Assembly (NCBI RefSeq): GCF_963675165.1
Contig: NC_087386.1
Span: forward strand, 4,160,169-4,224,168
Reading direction: 5' to 3'
DNA: 64,000 nucleotides
Source of the DNA: Halichondria panicea
Taxonomy: Eukaryota; Porifera; Demospongiae; Suberitida; Halichondriidae
The translations under genes were made by a program, and so were the position numbers. This document shows positions 49,957 through 61,629 of the stretch, in pieces. The notes under the pieces are model-generated. The model worked only from the letters and a program-made list of their open reading frames with translations. It had not been told where the DNA came from and ran no database searches. Position 1 is the stretch's first letter, and each line of letters opens with the position of its first letter.

Positions 49957-50591
49957 TTTAAGTAATTTTTAATACTGTTGTGACCTCTGGTTGTGATCGA
50001 CCAGATGCGCATATGCAGAGTTGGTGTACACTGCGCATGTGCATAGTTTTGGGGTGGATAATTTGATGAGCTCAGCAGAATATTAAAACTCTGAGACTCG
50101 ACTCTGACTCAAGAGAACAGTTGGATAGCCACCGTACCTACTTGTACGTGTTTTAGTTAAATATGCATTTCGCATTACATCATAATATTGAACAGGAAGA
50201 AATTTGTTAGAAAGTTCTAGTTTCTTTAGCTCACTTTTTTTGGGAGCGGTGCGATCATTTCAAAGAGAAAGAGAGGTAGTAAAAACATCTAACTCTTCAT
50301 GATTGTAATGGTACAACTCCTAGCTCTTGAAGGTAAGTAGGGGAAAAGATATTCTTTCTTGAGTATTGTATACTGTACTTTGTGGTTTTGTACTAGTGTT
50401 TTTGTAGCTGTGCAAAAACCCAGTTCCCAGTAATTTTAGCAGGTCATGTTTGTCAGGCTTAGACAGCATAGGTTGAGTATTACATTAATACATTTTATAA
50501 TTTGTGATCTAATACGCATAAAAAGTTATACCTTCATAAAAAGTAGGTGTGTAATTGCTCATTTTGTATGTACAGAGTTCCACGATTCGTA

Positions 50592-52285
50592 TTAGTCTAA
50601 GTCCATATCCTCTGTCTCTTCTGCAGATTCGTTATCGGTGTCTCTGTTGTCTCCAAAAACATCTCGCATTATATCGTCTACCTCAGAATCGCCAAATTCA
50701 TCTTCAGATTCTGAAGAGCTCTCTTGGTCGAGGTTAAGTTCGTGACTGGTCTGAGAAGTTTGAGGTACATTTGTGCACCCTTGACATTTGCATCCAGGAC
50801 CACAATCATGCTTGTCTCTTCTGCACTTGCAACGATTTGTTTGGCAGCCTGTTTTGCAACCACATCCCTTTTGAAGCAAGGTGACTCTGTCTCTGATCAC
50901 CGAAACATTGCTCTCACTGTCCCAGTCGATGGCCAATGTACTTGTGTCAACCTGTTTCCATCCGTTTCCGTCTAGTACTGGGTAAGTGATATTGTTGGAA
51001 GTTGCTTGACTCCACACACATTGTACCCAACAGGACCGTTTCCAATGTCTGTCAAGTGCGTCATAGGAGGGGATCATTTCTTCTTCATACTTTATACGGA
51101 GCCAGATTTTCTCCCTCATCAGAGAAAGCCATGCACTGTGGTGTACTTGGGCATGCTGTTTGCTATCAAGAAGTGAGTTAAATAGTGACATTGGTGTTGG
51201 GAATGAAGGTAGAAATACTGATTTGTGCTTTCTGAAGTAAGCACATCCAACCAGCCTAATGAAGGAGAGGAATCCATCAGCGTCTGGTTGAGATAGCATT
51301 CCTGGAGTTTGAGCAGTACTATCGCAGATAAATTGTGAATATTATATAGCCAAATTGAGTTTGGAAAGTCAACAGTGATGTTCATCTCTGAAGCCATTTT
51401 TGATAGTTTAATCTTAAATGTCTCATACACTTCAGGCAATAACAGAGCTGTTTGTTTCAAAATCGCTTTGCCAACATGTATGGCTGACAGACTAGATACG
51501 TATGATAGGACCTCATCCGATGTTCTGACATTAGATAATATGGGTATATCGGATTCAATCTTATCAAGTAGCAATTGAAGGTCAGAGTCTGTGCTTTTGA
51601 CTGACCCCTTTAGTCGCTTCAGTAAATAGAGATGGGATTTGTAGCACGTAAAACACACTCGGTCACTAGATGATATGCTCTCATTACTACTAGTGACAGT
51701 GTTCTCTGAGAGGAACGCCTCTATTATGTCAGGCTCTGAGACAACTCGGCTTTTTGTAAAGTCTGATATGTGTTTACTACACGTTTTGCATTTGAGGTGG
51801 GACGGGTTCAATTTTCGATATAGGACGCCGTAGTGGTATGTACAAAGAGGTATGCCATCAGTACCTCTTGGTGTTTCAATGCGTTCTATATTCATATCAA
51901 ACAATGAGCATATTGTTGCTCTATCAGCTAATGTGGTACTTTTGCATTCACATTCATTGCATTCTGAAACATAACACTGTTGCTCTTTTTCATTCTCATC
52001 ATTTATTTTTCTCCATCTAGGTACAAAACTACTCTCGCCAATGGAACTCACATCTTGCCGGCAATTTCTGCAAATGCAGCTATCTGGATTGATGCCAAGA
52101 GCTGGTTCAAATTCTTGAAGCTTCTTGAGAAGTGAGCCATCCTTCCATGACTTTGGATGGAAATACTTCGACATATTACCTCGTTTGCAGAGGATGCATG
52201 GTTGACAAGGCTGCCCTTGGTGAACACTTGAAATAGCGGGTCGCACATCAGCTCCGCTCCCTCTTGTGGCTCTATGCTGACTCAT
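50592..52285 (-). CDS. Cysteine-rich protein with CXC/tesmin-like cluster, one frameshift
   Basis: Single-exon minus-strand gene of about 564 codons if one frame change near 51325-51340 is bridged. N-terminal half (from 52285): CILCKRG...YFHP, SCICRNCRQD, ECNECECK, LKCKTCSKH and CFTCYKSH, a chain of CxxC pairs likely binding zinc. C-terminal half: SFIRLVGCAYFRKHKS, DALDRHWKRSCWVQ, then GCGCKTGCQTN, RCKCRRDKHDCGPGCKC, resembling a CXC (tesmin/TSO1-type) cysteine cluster, which in other proteins binds DNA or zinc. It ends in a long acidic tail (DNESAEETEDMDLD). I know this layout as a multi-copy type in sponge and cnidarian genomes, but not its function. The frame break may be decay, an error or a genuine shift. 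Confidence 0.6.
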
Positions 52286-52858
52286 TAATGACCTATTTTA
52301 ATGCATTTGACATGCCATAATTTTGCATAATTTGTTTCAATTCACCTTGTAAATAATAATAATTATTCTCAGCAAAGTTGATTCAGTGGACCTCAGGATG
52401 ACCACATGGCCTTGTAAAAATCAGCTGTAAATTTATGAATATATGTGGGAACAGCCAGATTTTTTTTGTTAAATAAATGATGGGCATTGGTCCACAGATC
52501 TTCAAAAAATTTAAGCAAAATAATGCTGGGAACTGGATTTTTGCACAGCATGAACACGTGCACTAATTTTGTGTCTGAAAATGTATGCTGTGGAAGAATC
52601 AGGACACACACAAGAAACAGGCTTAAGCTGTTAATTGGTGGGTATCATTAGAATGTAGAAAGGCTACTAAAGAGCTCTGTGCTTGTTAGAAATTGTTAGC
52701 ATAGCTGTAGAGGACGTCAGGACCACTCAAAGTTGAAGTAGAAACTGGAAGTCAAAAACCGCAGAGCTCAGGAAGACCGGAAGTTCAACCATGATTTTAA
52801 TTAAAAAGGCACCTTGGCCATTAGACTGAGAATAACTTTGTACTTTGTATTTAAAAGT
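52286..52858. other. Intergenic, no gene recognised
   Basis: Holds the divergent 5' flanks of the CXC gene and the first coiled-coil gene. A 72-codon minus open frame (52611-52393) has plausible composition but no family match or splice partner. Confidence 0.4.
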
Positions 52859-55344
52859 ATGGCTTACAGACAAACAAGGACTCCTTCTAGCAGCTTAGAT
52901 GAGGATAGTGACAGTGATGGCGCTGGATATGTGAGCTGTGATGATACCTTACCCAGTGTACATCCAATTGAGGAGCCACAGAATAAACCACTGCTCCCTG
53001 GCCCCAGCATTGATGTGAGGGATCCAGTCCAGCCTCCAGGAAATGAGCTACAGTCGTTTCAACAACAAGAAAAGCTTGTATCACAACTATCTGCAGAAAA
53101 TGAAGACTTACGACGAACAATAAAACATCAACAGGCTGAATATGAAACAAAGCTAGAAGAATTACGACTAGGAGCAAAATCTGAGACTGAAGTTGAAATG
53201 AAAGAACGGCTAAGGGCTGAAGTTAAAAAAGAAACGCAAGAAGGGATGAAACGATCAAGGGATGACTCTAGCAAACTCCGTACACAATTAAACCAGAATT
53301 TATCGGTGGGTGTGTGTGTTTTGAGAGTACATTCCTTCATATTACGTAATCGAGGCGTGTAGGTGGCTACAGGTTATAGCATGTACATGTATTACTATAT
53401 AGTCGGTAAAGTGTGTCCGTTTAATTCTGAGTCTGCTTACCTGGACGCCAAATGCTGCGTTTAAGCATGAGTCTCGGTCAATAAAACTTTATTGTGGCAT
53501 ATTTTGACGTAAGTATTCCTTGTCAATAATAAAAGTGAGCAAAAGCTACATTTATCACGCTTGAACTTGCACGTTTGAGTGCTAGCTCGGGTTTAAGTCG
53601 ACAGCCATGGCATGTGGAACCCTTTGCGGACCATTTACTTATTGTTAAACATTCATGCATGCATTTATTTAGGAAATGGAGCAACTAAAAGAGAGGGTAA
53701 GCTATATGTTTAGTTTACAGAGGTGTGCTCCAATTTGGTATATTTCTCTTTAATAGCTCTTACAACTAGAAACGGTTGAAAAAGAGAACAAGAAGCTGAA
53801 ATCAAAGGTGGTCACTAAAAGTGGCAAGGCGGTAACTCGTCTGGAGGAAGAACTTCAGGTTTGACCTCTAAATCAAGTGGTTTTTATTCAGTTTCTTTTA
53901 ATATAGGCAAAAGCCTTGCTTGGAGAGAGAAATGAACAACTGGTAACTCTATTATATACTGCATATATGCCTAGTGAGACAATTTGACTAAAACTTTGAC
54001 TCAGGAACGGATGCTTCAAGGCACTCAGCAAAAGCTAGAGCAAATAATTGAGGTATAGGGCTCTATCTACTTACATTGTATAATTTATGTCCTACACAAA
54101 ATTAATAATACTTACGTGATTACAGGAAAGGGAACGCCTAGCTAATACACTTAAGGTAAGCATTCGCTTGTATACATATTTAATTTTTGCAAGCATAATT
54201 ATAGGCAAAGGATCATCTTGAAGAAGGTATGCAACAACTTTCAACCGATCTCTCCGACAAGACAGACGAGCTAGCAAAAAATCTTTGTAAGCTGGTTGAT
54301 CGACAGAAAGAATGCAACAAACTGGCGACTATTTGTGATACATTGGAAAAAGAGAAAAATGATATGCAGGCTAGGCTTGATGTCACTTATAAAGAACTGA
54401 GGGAGAAAGAGGATGATTTAGTGATCGCCGAAGTGATGCATACTGAAATAAGTACAAGAATGTAAGTAAGAAAGTCTTAATATCAAAAATTATATTTTGA
54501 CTTTACTACAGGCATAAACTTGAAGATCATCAAATAGTACTTAAAGCTAAACATGCCACACAACTGTAAGTGTTTTGGTGTGTTGTCAAATTCCCTGATA
54601 TATTAATGCTAGACATGAGCTGCAAGACCAGCACAAAGAGCGCGAAGCACAATATGAAGAATCAGTTGGTGTGGTGGAGAGTGAAAGAAATGATCTCAGA
54701 ACCAAAGTTATGCATTTGGAAATGAAGGATATTCAACTCACCACTGAAAACCAAGACCTTACAAAGGATTTGGACTGCACCAAACAAGAATGTGCAATGC
54801 TTACCGAACAAGTCACCAACTTAACTTCACAGGTGTCTGCAATGTCACAGCATGTAAATGTTGCAGTTGAAGAGAAACGACAGGTTGCAGGGAGCTTTAC
54901 GACAAGGCTTGAAAAGGCAGAAGAAGAGAGAGACAAGTTGCGTTCGCTGTTGGAGGCAAGGATGAGGAGCACAGCAGAAAGTAACCGTGAAAAAGCCGAC
55001 CTTAGAGCCCAGGTTTGTATAGATTTTAGTATATACAATTTATTGTGTAACATATTTTGCTACAGCTTCTTGATTTGAGGGATAGATTTGACTCTGAAAC
55101 CAAACGCCTCAGAGAAGATCTGAACGAAGCTAACAGTGAAAGAATGCGATATCAGATGGAGGTAAGATTATCGCTGAAAATTGTATACTAATTTATTTTA
55201 TTTGTCTTCTAGCTCAACTCTCTATCATTACCGTCTGATGGGTCTCGAGGGCTTCCGTATGCTAATGAAGTAGGACAGCCATACCAAGCAAGACAACCTC
55301 CACACAACGACTATGCACCTGAGAACCATTTTGGCCAGCACTAG
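52859..55344 (+). CDS. Coiled-coil protein, likely paralogue of the downstream UBAN gene (541 aa)
   Basis: Exons: 52859-53305, 53673-53696, 53757-53858, 53907-53942, 54005-54052, 54126-54155, 54205-54461, 54512-54565, 54613-55012, 55066-55161, 55213-55344; all in phase, stop TAG. Residues 1-60 are acidic and disordered (SSSLDEDSDSDG). From about residue 70 to 495 the protein is nearly continuous heptad coiled coil (LVSQLSAENEDLRR, KLEELRLG, EMEQLKER...). The penultimate exon has LRDRFDSETKRLREDLNEA, a weak echo of the UBAN core. The last exon is a Pro/Tyr/His-rich tail (PYANEVGQPYQARQPP). The order coiled coil, UBAN position, Tyr/Pro tail matches the next gene, hence tandem duplication is inferred. 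Start chosen at MAYRQTR, the first ATG in frame. Confidence 0.75.
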
Positions 55345-55571
55345 AATTTTTCTTCTACACTTTCTATTAATTTTGTCGCTGATTTTTGTTTTTAACATTG
55401 TAATTATTTTGTACATTATACACTTAATTGTACTTCAATATAGGATTATACCTCCTTTCTATGTATGTAATGGAGAAGCTATAGCTATCTGCATGTTTTT
55501 GCTATTTGAATAGGGAGTTCCCCAGGGACTTTTCCCAATTGTGATGACTCAGCACTAAACAGAACATTTAT

Positions 55572-58500
55572 ATGGAGGGCACAAGAAACAACTTCGACAA
55601 GCCACCAACTAGCCCCAGGCAGGCCTGGAGTGGGCAGCAAGATGGTTCTGAAGGTAACCTGTCTCGAACAGCAAGTGATCAGTCATGGGTGCACAGTTCT
55701 GGCGATGACTTCACTGGAGTTGAAAGTAGCTTTGAGATTCTGAACGAATTTACAAGCATTAGCAAATCCTCAATGTCAGCAACTAGACCAAGCACACCCC
55801 CACACAGTATTGAGCTGAGCTCACCTGCAGTAGAGGACAGTTACAAGCTTCCTTCGTCCCAACCTACCACCCCTGGCCCTGTCCCTGCTCCACGGAAGAG
55901 GACTTCCTCTCAAGTCTCACCAAGACCCTCGCGATTCGAGATTGAAAATAGGAAGCTTGTACAAGAGGTAGAAGAACTTCAAAGAAAGAAGAATGAAGTT
56001 GATAGTGCCTTGGCCAGGGTGACACAAAGTGAAAGAAACCTGAAAAAACTGAATACAAAAATGGTAACTGAAAACATACAGTTTCAGCGAGACAAAGCTG
56101 ATACCACCCAGAGGATGCAAGCCTTAGAACAAGAACTTGCGTGCCTCAAGCTGTCTCAACTTCACGTCCAATCTCCCGTGCTCACCGATGTGAGTGAGCT
56201 AGCCGAAGTTAGGGAGGAGCTTGAGCAGAAAACAGCGGAAGTGAGTTTTTTGCTGTCTCAGAACAGAGAACTAGACAGAAAGTGTCGGGCAATGTCAATG
56301 GAATCGTTGAATGCATCCATCAGTGGAATGTCGACGCGGACTGGAACAAAGACAAGCAAAAGGATCGAAGTTAGATTGGAAGAAGCAATTAGAGAACTCC
56401 GTGAGAAGGAGAAGGTTGGTATGCTTACCACCCCCTAGTACAGCAAAGTCTGTATAATTATTTTGTAATCATTTTATTATAATTAAGGGCGTGTACAGAG
56501 AAGGTCGCCAGCTTCTCTGTATACGCCCTTGTTATAATACAGCCAGGCTATGGGCCCCTTATCCACGATCGTAAAACTGTATAATTATACATGTACATGT
56601 GCAGGCACCTGATAGTTACAGCCACTTAGTTTTTCAATGGGTGGTAATTTTATAATTAATGCGTAAGTATCATTATGCAGGAGATAGGCAATCTTAAAGA
56701 GCAGCTGGACAAACAAAATACCTCGGTACGCTTACATACTGTTTATGTACGTTGATTTGATTGTTAGTTTCTGAAAACGTTTTGTAGGTCATTTGTGAAT
56801 TGGAGAAAAAGTTAAAGAAAATAACAAAGGTAATCAATACCTTAATTACGAACAACAGTAATATGCTTATTACCACTCTGATAACAGGAAAAAGAAGCTC
56901 TCCAGCAGAAACACTTCACAGAAGCTGTCCAGGTAAGTTGTACTTGCATATTAATCATGCCTCAGGGTGACGTAGAACCTGTGCTAGGCCCTGCCTTCGG
57001 GACTAGCTGTGACCCTGTTGACCTGGTGTTATAATTATACTTTTTAGCTTTTTAGTACAAGTACCCTACAGATCGATGTACGTTTGCTATCAAAAACTTT
57101 GCAGAACCTTTATTGATCTACCCAACAGTTGCTTCTCGTGTTTGCACACACATTATATATGTAGCAAAAGCAGCAGCTGGAAGCTCAAGTGCGGCAACTT
57201 TCTGGTGATCTTGTTTTGGCCCAGTCTGAACTGAGAGACCTCCAGACTCACTACTCCCAGGAGCTCTCTGAACTCACAACAAGCAAAGAAATAGAGTGTG
57301 AGGAGCTGCAGGAACAACTCTCCGCCTTAAAGTTGGAGTATGAGGTGTATAAGCAAAGTCACACAACATCTCAAGAAGAGACAAGCCGTACCACGTGAGT
57401 GCTTTGATTGTGTGTGTGTACGTGTATGTGTGTACGTGTGTACGTGCGCGCGCGCGCGTGCCAGTGGCATGATGGCACAAGGGGCATATGCCCCCCCTTT
57501 CTTGCTAGAAGACCAGTGATCACTGCAGATTAGCTCGAATAAAGGTCTGTGTATTCTAGCCAAAATAGGTGTGGCTTAGAGCAGCACATGCCTACAATCA
57601 ATTATTGCATAGCATGCAGAATAGCAGACAATCTAGCTGAGACTTTTTGAAGCTGAAGAGCAAGATGACTTCTAGCCTCGATTCCAGGCCGAGTTGTTTC
57701 TAGCTAGCTAGGCCGACAACTAGGCCTGGTGTTGATTGTATCTGGGCGTGTATCTGGGCGTGGTTAGGAACCAAAAAACAAGAAGCAGAGAGATTTGCAA
57801 GAACAACACACCTGTCGACAAGGGCCGGCAGTGTTGGTCCTACCTACTAGTTTGTAGTCCATCACAAAGGGCAGAGAGTGAAAGCAAGAGACTTGCCATA
57901 CCATGTTGAAAACCATGGCAAAGACGTTTCTTCCTTCTGACAAGAGCTGGGCCTGTTCTGCAATGAGAGTGGTGCCTTTTGTACGTCAATCTGAACAACT
58001 TAAACTTGCAGTAGCTAGCTAGCTAGATAATCTATGGCTAGATTTCAGTTACTTCAGAGCATACAAAGCTAAATTACGGTATTAAACTTATACGGGGAAA
58101 TATGACAGGAAACAAAGTGTGAAGAATCTCTGCTTTGGTTTCCGGTTCCTACCACGCCCAGATACAATCAATACCAGGCCGTATTTTTCAACTTCGTTCT
58201 ATTAAAAAAAAAATTGGCCTGGGACTGAGGCTAGATGACTTCATGCATTTCTGCTATCTCCTGCTACTACGTATGTCATATTGTTGATATACCGTATAGC
58301 GGGTAATTTTCGGGGGACAAAATATTCGTGGTTCCGCAATATTGAGACATTTCGTGGGAAATATTTTCGTGGTTGGAGCTTGCACTGCAGGTAAAGGTAA
58401 GCAAGGTTGCAAGGTCGCTTCATTCGTGGGTAAAATATTCGTGGTCAGACCTTCAAATGAAAACCATGAATATTTTGCCCCACGAAAATTACCCGCTATA

Positions 58501-60275
58501 CGGTAGTCATCAAACAAACCCATGGCCAGATAAGCTACACTGATTGGCTTTAAAAAAAAAACAGTTGACCTTTTTTTAGTAAAATTTCTCTTTCAATTGC
58601 TCAATCAAAGTCTCAATCAAATTCTCAATCAAATTCTCGATCAAAGTCCTGGATCTGCCCCTGCGTGCCTGTGTCTGTGTGTACGTGTGTGTGCGTGTGC
58701 GTGTGCGTGCCTGTGTATTTGTGTGTGCGCATGTGTGTAGTGAGTATGGGTGTATACCTGATGTTTAGGTTCATGTACTTGTTCAGTTTGTGTGCATTTG
58801 TTGTGCGAATACGATGTGGTTTCAATCATCCTTTCGAGTTGGTTTTTCCCCTCATAGAGGTCAACTAACTGCTGTCAACGCTACCTTGAGGCAGCAGCTT
58901 GAAACTATGACATCAGAGAGAGACGTACTTCATCAGAAATATTCCACCCTCTCTGAAGACAACAAAAAAGCGTTTGATCAATGCAATCAGCTTGACAGGG
59001 AAGTGAGACGACTCAAAGGTGAACGTCAAAGAGATACTGTCACTATGGGGAAAATGCTTGACGAAATACAGAAAGAGGCGGGGGACACTCTCGGGAACTA
59101 CAACACTACGGTGGATGAGCTGAAAAAAGTTGAGCATGAGAGGGATGAGTTCAGAATGAAACACGAGCACTCGTTGAACGTGCTGGCCGCTCGTAACCAA
59201 GATTTTATGGCTGCCGAAGCTGCCCTACGTGATTGTGAGACGAAATGGAGTAGGAAGATGGAGGTTGAACTGAAGAAGGAGAGGGAAGAGTCGGAACAAG
59301 CACAGCTGGTCGTTGACCTGCAGGTGAGTAAAGTAAGACGTGTGATTGTATAGTTTCAGTTTACTAAAGAATACCGAGGTCATCACAGATTATGATCACT
59401 ATTATATGTACTAACGTAGATTCCCAGACTAACTCAACAATTTTTCTTCTACATAATAGTTAGTTGATCAAAACGACACTTGTTACATGTACATGTACAC
59501 TTTTATTACAATAAATTATTGCATCATCATTGCATACAATTAATATGTTGATGGAGTAATTCATACCACATGATTGTAAAAAAAGTCTGTGATATTATAG
59601 ATGAGCACTTACCGAGACGACTTCAATGAGGAGAGAAAGGCTAGAGAGAAAATGGCAAGTGAAAAGTTTCAACTGGAGCTTTCCCTTAAAACAAAGAATG
59701 AGGAGATACATTTACTCAAACAGAAGTTGAATGATCAGGCAGCCAGGGTCATGCAGGATGATGTGAGTGCATGCCCATGCATTGCTAAGTATCAACAATT
59801 ACTATAGTACCGTATAGTGGGAAACGTGAACAATTTGAGGGCAGAGCAGCTAACGGGAAAATTAAAATGGGATAAACTCCCATGCACTGGTATTTCACAT
59901 GCAAAGCTAATGGAGGGTGTGGTTTCCTGGCATTGAAACCGAATATTAGACCCACACAAATTTCTGCTGAGGGTTCTGGAGCCAAATAGCGAAATTTGCA
60001 CCTGCGAATTCCTGCTCTACCAGTATAATAATTATAGTTGTGCAATTAATGGCCTCTCAACATTGGCTTTGCATGATATGGTGATATATATATATAATTA
60101 TAGTGATGTATTGCACTCCTACATGTACCATGTGTGACATAACGTGCACCTTATTCACACACACCAGTTTGAACAGTCGCACTATCTCGACGAAGGCCCC
60201 CCACTGAGAGCTCAAGACCCTGGTCACACCCCTTACCAACAAGTCCACTATCCTAACCCCGGACAAAATTACTGA
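55572..60275 (+). CDS. NEMO/optineurin/ABIN-like protein with UBAN motif (646 aa)
   Basis: Exons: 55572-56414, 56681-56725, 56788-56829, 56888-56932, 57165-57394, 58858-59323, 59601-59762, 60168-60275 (stop TGA). Residues 1-120 are disordered and include ESSFEILNEF (52-60), which has the form of an LC3-interacting motif after an acidic stretch. Coiled coil runs from about 125 to 555. Exon 7 (558-611) holds YRDDFNEERKAREKMASEKF, a close match to the ubiquitin-binding UBAN core (DF--ER-ARE+--EK) of NEMO, optineurin and ABINs, which reads linear/K63 ubiquitin chains in NF-kB and autophagy pathways. The tail is Pro/Tyr-rich (PYQQVHYPNPGQNY). No C-terminal zinc finger like that of NEMO or optineurin is seen; in that it resembles ABINs. 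The exon 5-6 intron hosts two transposons. Confidence 0.85.
57409..57462. repeat. (GT)n(CG)n microsatellite
   Basis: Alternating GTGTGT...GCGCGCGCG directly after exon 5 of the UBAN gene. A second GT-rich tract lies at about 58670-58740 in the same intron. Confidence 0.85.
57673..58233. mobile_element. TAGCCTCG-type TIR element (561 bp)
   Basis: Starts TAGCCTCGATTCCAGGCCG, ends GGCCTGGGACTGAGGCTA, with a perfect 9-bp target duplication GATGACTTC (57664-57672, 58234-58242). Internal arms CTGGGCGTG...CACGCCCAG are also inverted. Non-coding; sits in an intron of the UBAN gene. Confidence 0.88.
58290..58505. mobile_element. CCGTATAGC-type MITE, short form
   Basis: TACCGTATAGCGGGTAATTT and AAATTACCCGCTATACGGTA are near-perfect inverted ends. 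The inner motif AATATTCGTGG occurs on both arms. 216 bp, TA flanks. Confidence 0.8.
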
Positions 60276-60393
60276 ATTAACGCACTAGCTAGCTAGCTGC
60301 TGTTTGTGTCTTACATTTGTAGTTTTTTGTACAGAAAGTTTTTTAATGTTTCTAAATTAAAATTAAAGTTCACAAAGGTTAATTAAATCATGC

Positions 60394-61298
60394 ATGATGT
60401 CGATGGCCTGTGGCCGTGGTGCGTTAGAAGCTTTCTCCAAGTACACCTCTCATCTTCCAAGAAACTTGCCAGTGGGTAAGGAATTAGTACAGTAATCCTA
60501 TGTCTAAACTTACTGTTAGCTACATACTCATGGGCCATATATGCCAGTGGCCATTTTAAATTATAGTGACTGCATCGGTCTCAGCCACTGCAGCCCATGT
60601 GGCAAGCTCACCCACATGGTTTTGATTGGTTTCTCTTCCCACCAGCGGTGGCCGTATCTGGGGGTTGTGACAGCTTAGCCCTCACTGCCCTAACTGCTAA
60701 GGTCTTTGACAGAGTCGTGGGGCTGGTTGTGGATCACAAGTAAGTGTACACAGAGTCCGTGGGTGGAGCGCATTACATGTTAGTCTTTTACATGCAAGCA
60801 TGCATAGCGCATCATTACATGCAGCGCATCATTACAGGCAAAACATAATATGAAAAAGGGCGCATGCATGAAAACCTCCCAGACGACAATTTCTATGTTC
60901 TTTACACCCCTAGACTTGACATTATAGCTCGTACTCATGTGTACTGTACAGTAGCTCTTGTCTATAATTTGCAGACATTGAGGCTGCATGGTGCAACGTA
61001 CTGCTGTATGTACGTAGAATTTCTCCTTACTCATGACTCAGTTTCACAATCTTTTGTCATACCATTCTCAGACTACGAGATGCAAGTACTGAAGAGGCAG
61101 CTCAAGCCAACTGCCTGGTTACTGAGCTAGGAGCACAGGCACACACCCTCACTTTGGACTGGGGTGTGAAGGGTCTACCCGAGCCAGGGAAAGTGCAGAC
61201 AAGGGCCAGGCAGAAACGATACTCTGCATTGTTGGAGCAATGTCAGGTGTGGGGAATAAAGACACTGCTGGTTGGACATCATTTAGGCGACCAATATG
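60394..61298 (+). CDS. TILS: tRNA(Ile)-lysidine synthase-like, 5' part (134 aa seen)
   Basis: TilS joins lysine to C34 of tRNA-Ile(CAU) so that it reads AUA. Exons: 60394-60475, 60646-60739, 61072-61298, in phase. The second exon has the PP-loop ATP-pyrophosphatase motif VSGGCDSLAL (residues 31-40), then VVGLVVDHKLRDASTEEA (substrate loop), KVQTRARQKRYSALLEQC and LLVGHHLGDQY. These match TilS in order and spacing. After the donor at 61299 no further exon was found before 64000, so the C-terminal part lies beyond the window or the gene is broken by the insertion at 61630. The start lies 118 bases after the UBAN stop. In animals the enzyme would act in mitochondria; a targeting peptide of the form MMSMACGRGALEAFSKY is plausible. 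Demosponge mitochondria carry trnI(cau), which fits. Confidence 0.85.
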
Positions 61299-61629
61299 GT
61301 GAGAGTACAACCACGTAGTCTGAATTCTACCGAAGTATAATTGGTTTGGGTTAATGTTGAGTGTCTATATAGCTTGAGTTGGCCTATTTACGTTGGATGG
61401 TTTAGAACTTAATTGTACTTCGGTATTTGAATACATAATTATTATTATTATACTGTAGCCACATCTATGCATGTATGAATACTGATCTGTTCATGCCAAT
61501 GATTTACATGTACATAGGGTAAATACTCTCTCTTGTAAAGTTCTCAAACATTTTAAGTGTAGATTCAAATCAGTATCTGGTCAAATTACATCATTTTGGA
61601 AATTAATGCAAAATTGTAGGTATGTTTAT

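Noticed and set aside
53887-55053. Minus-strand serine-rich frames
   Set aside because: Antisense shadows of the coiled-coil exons; the plus strand explains the composition.
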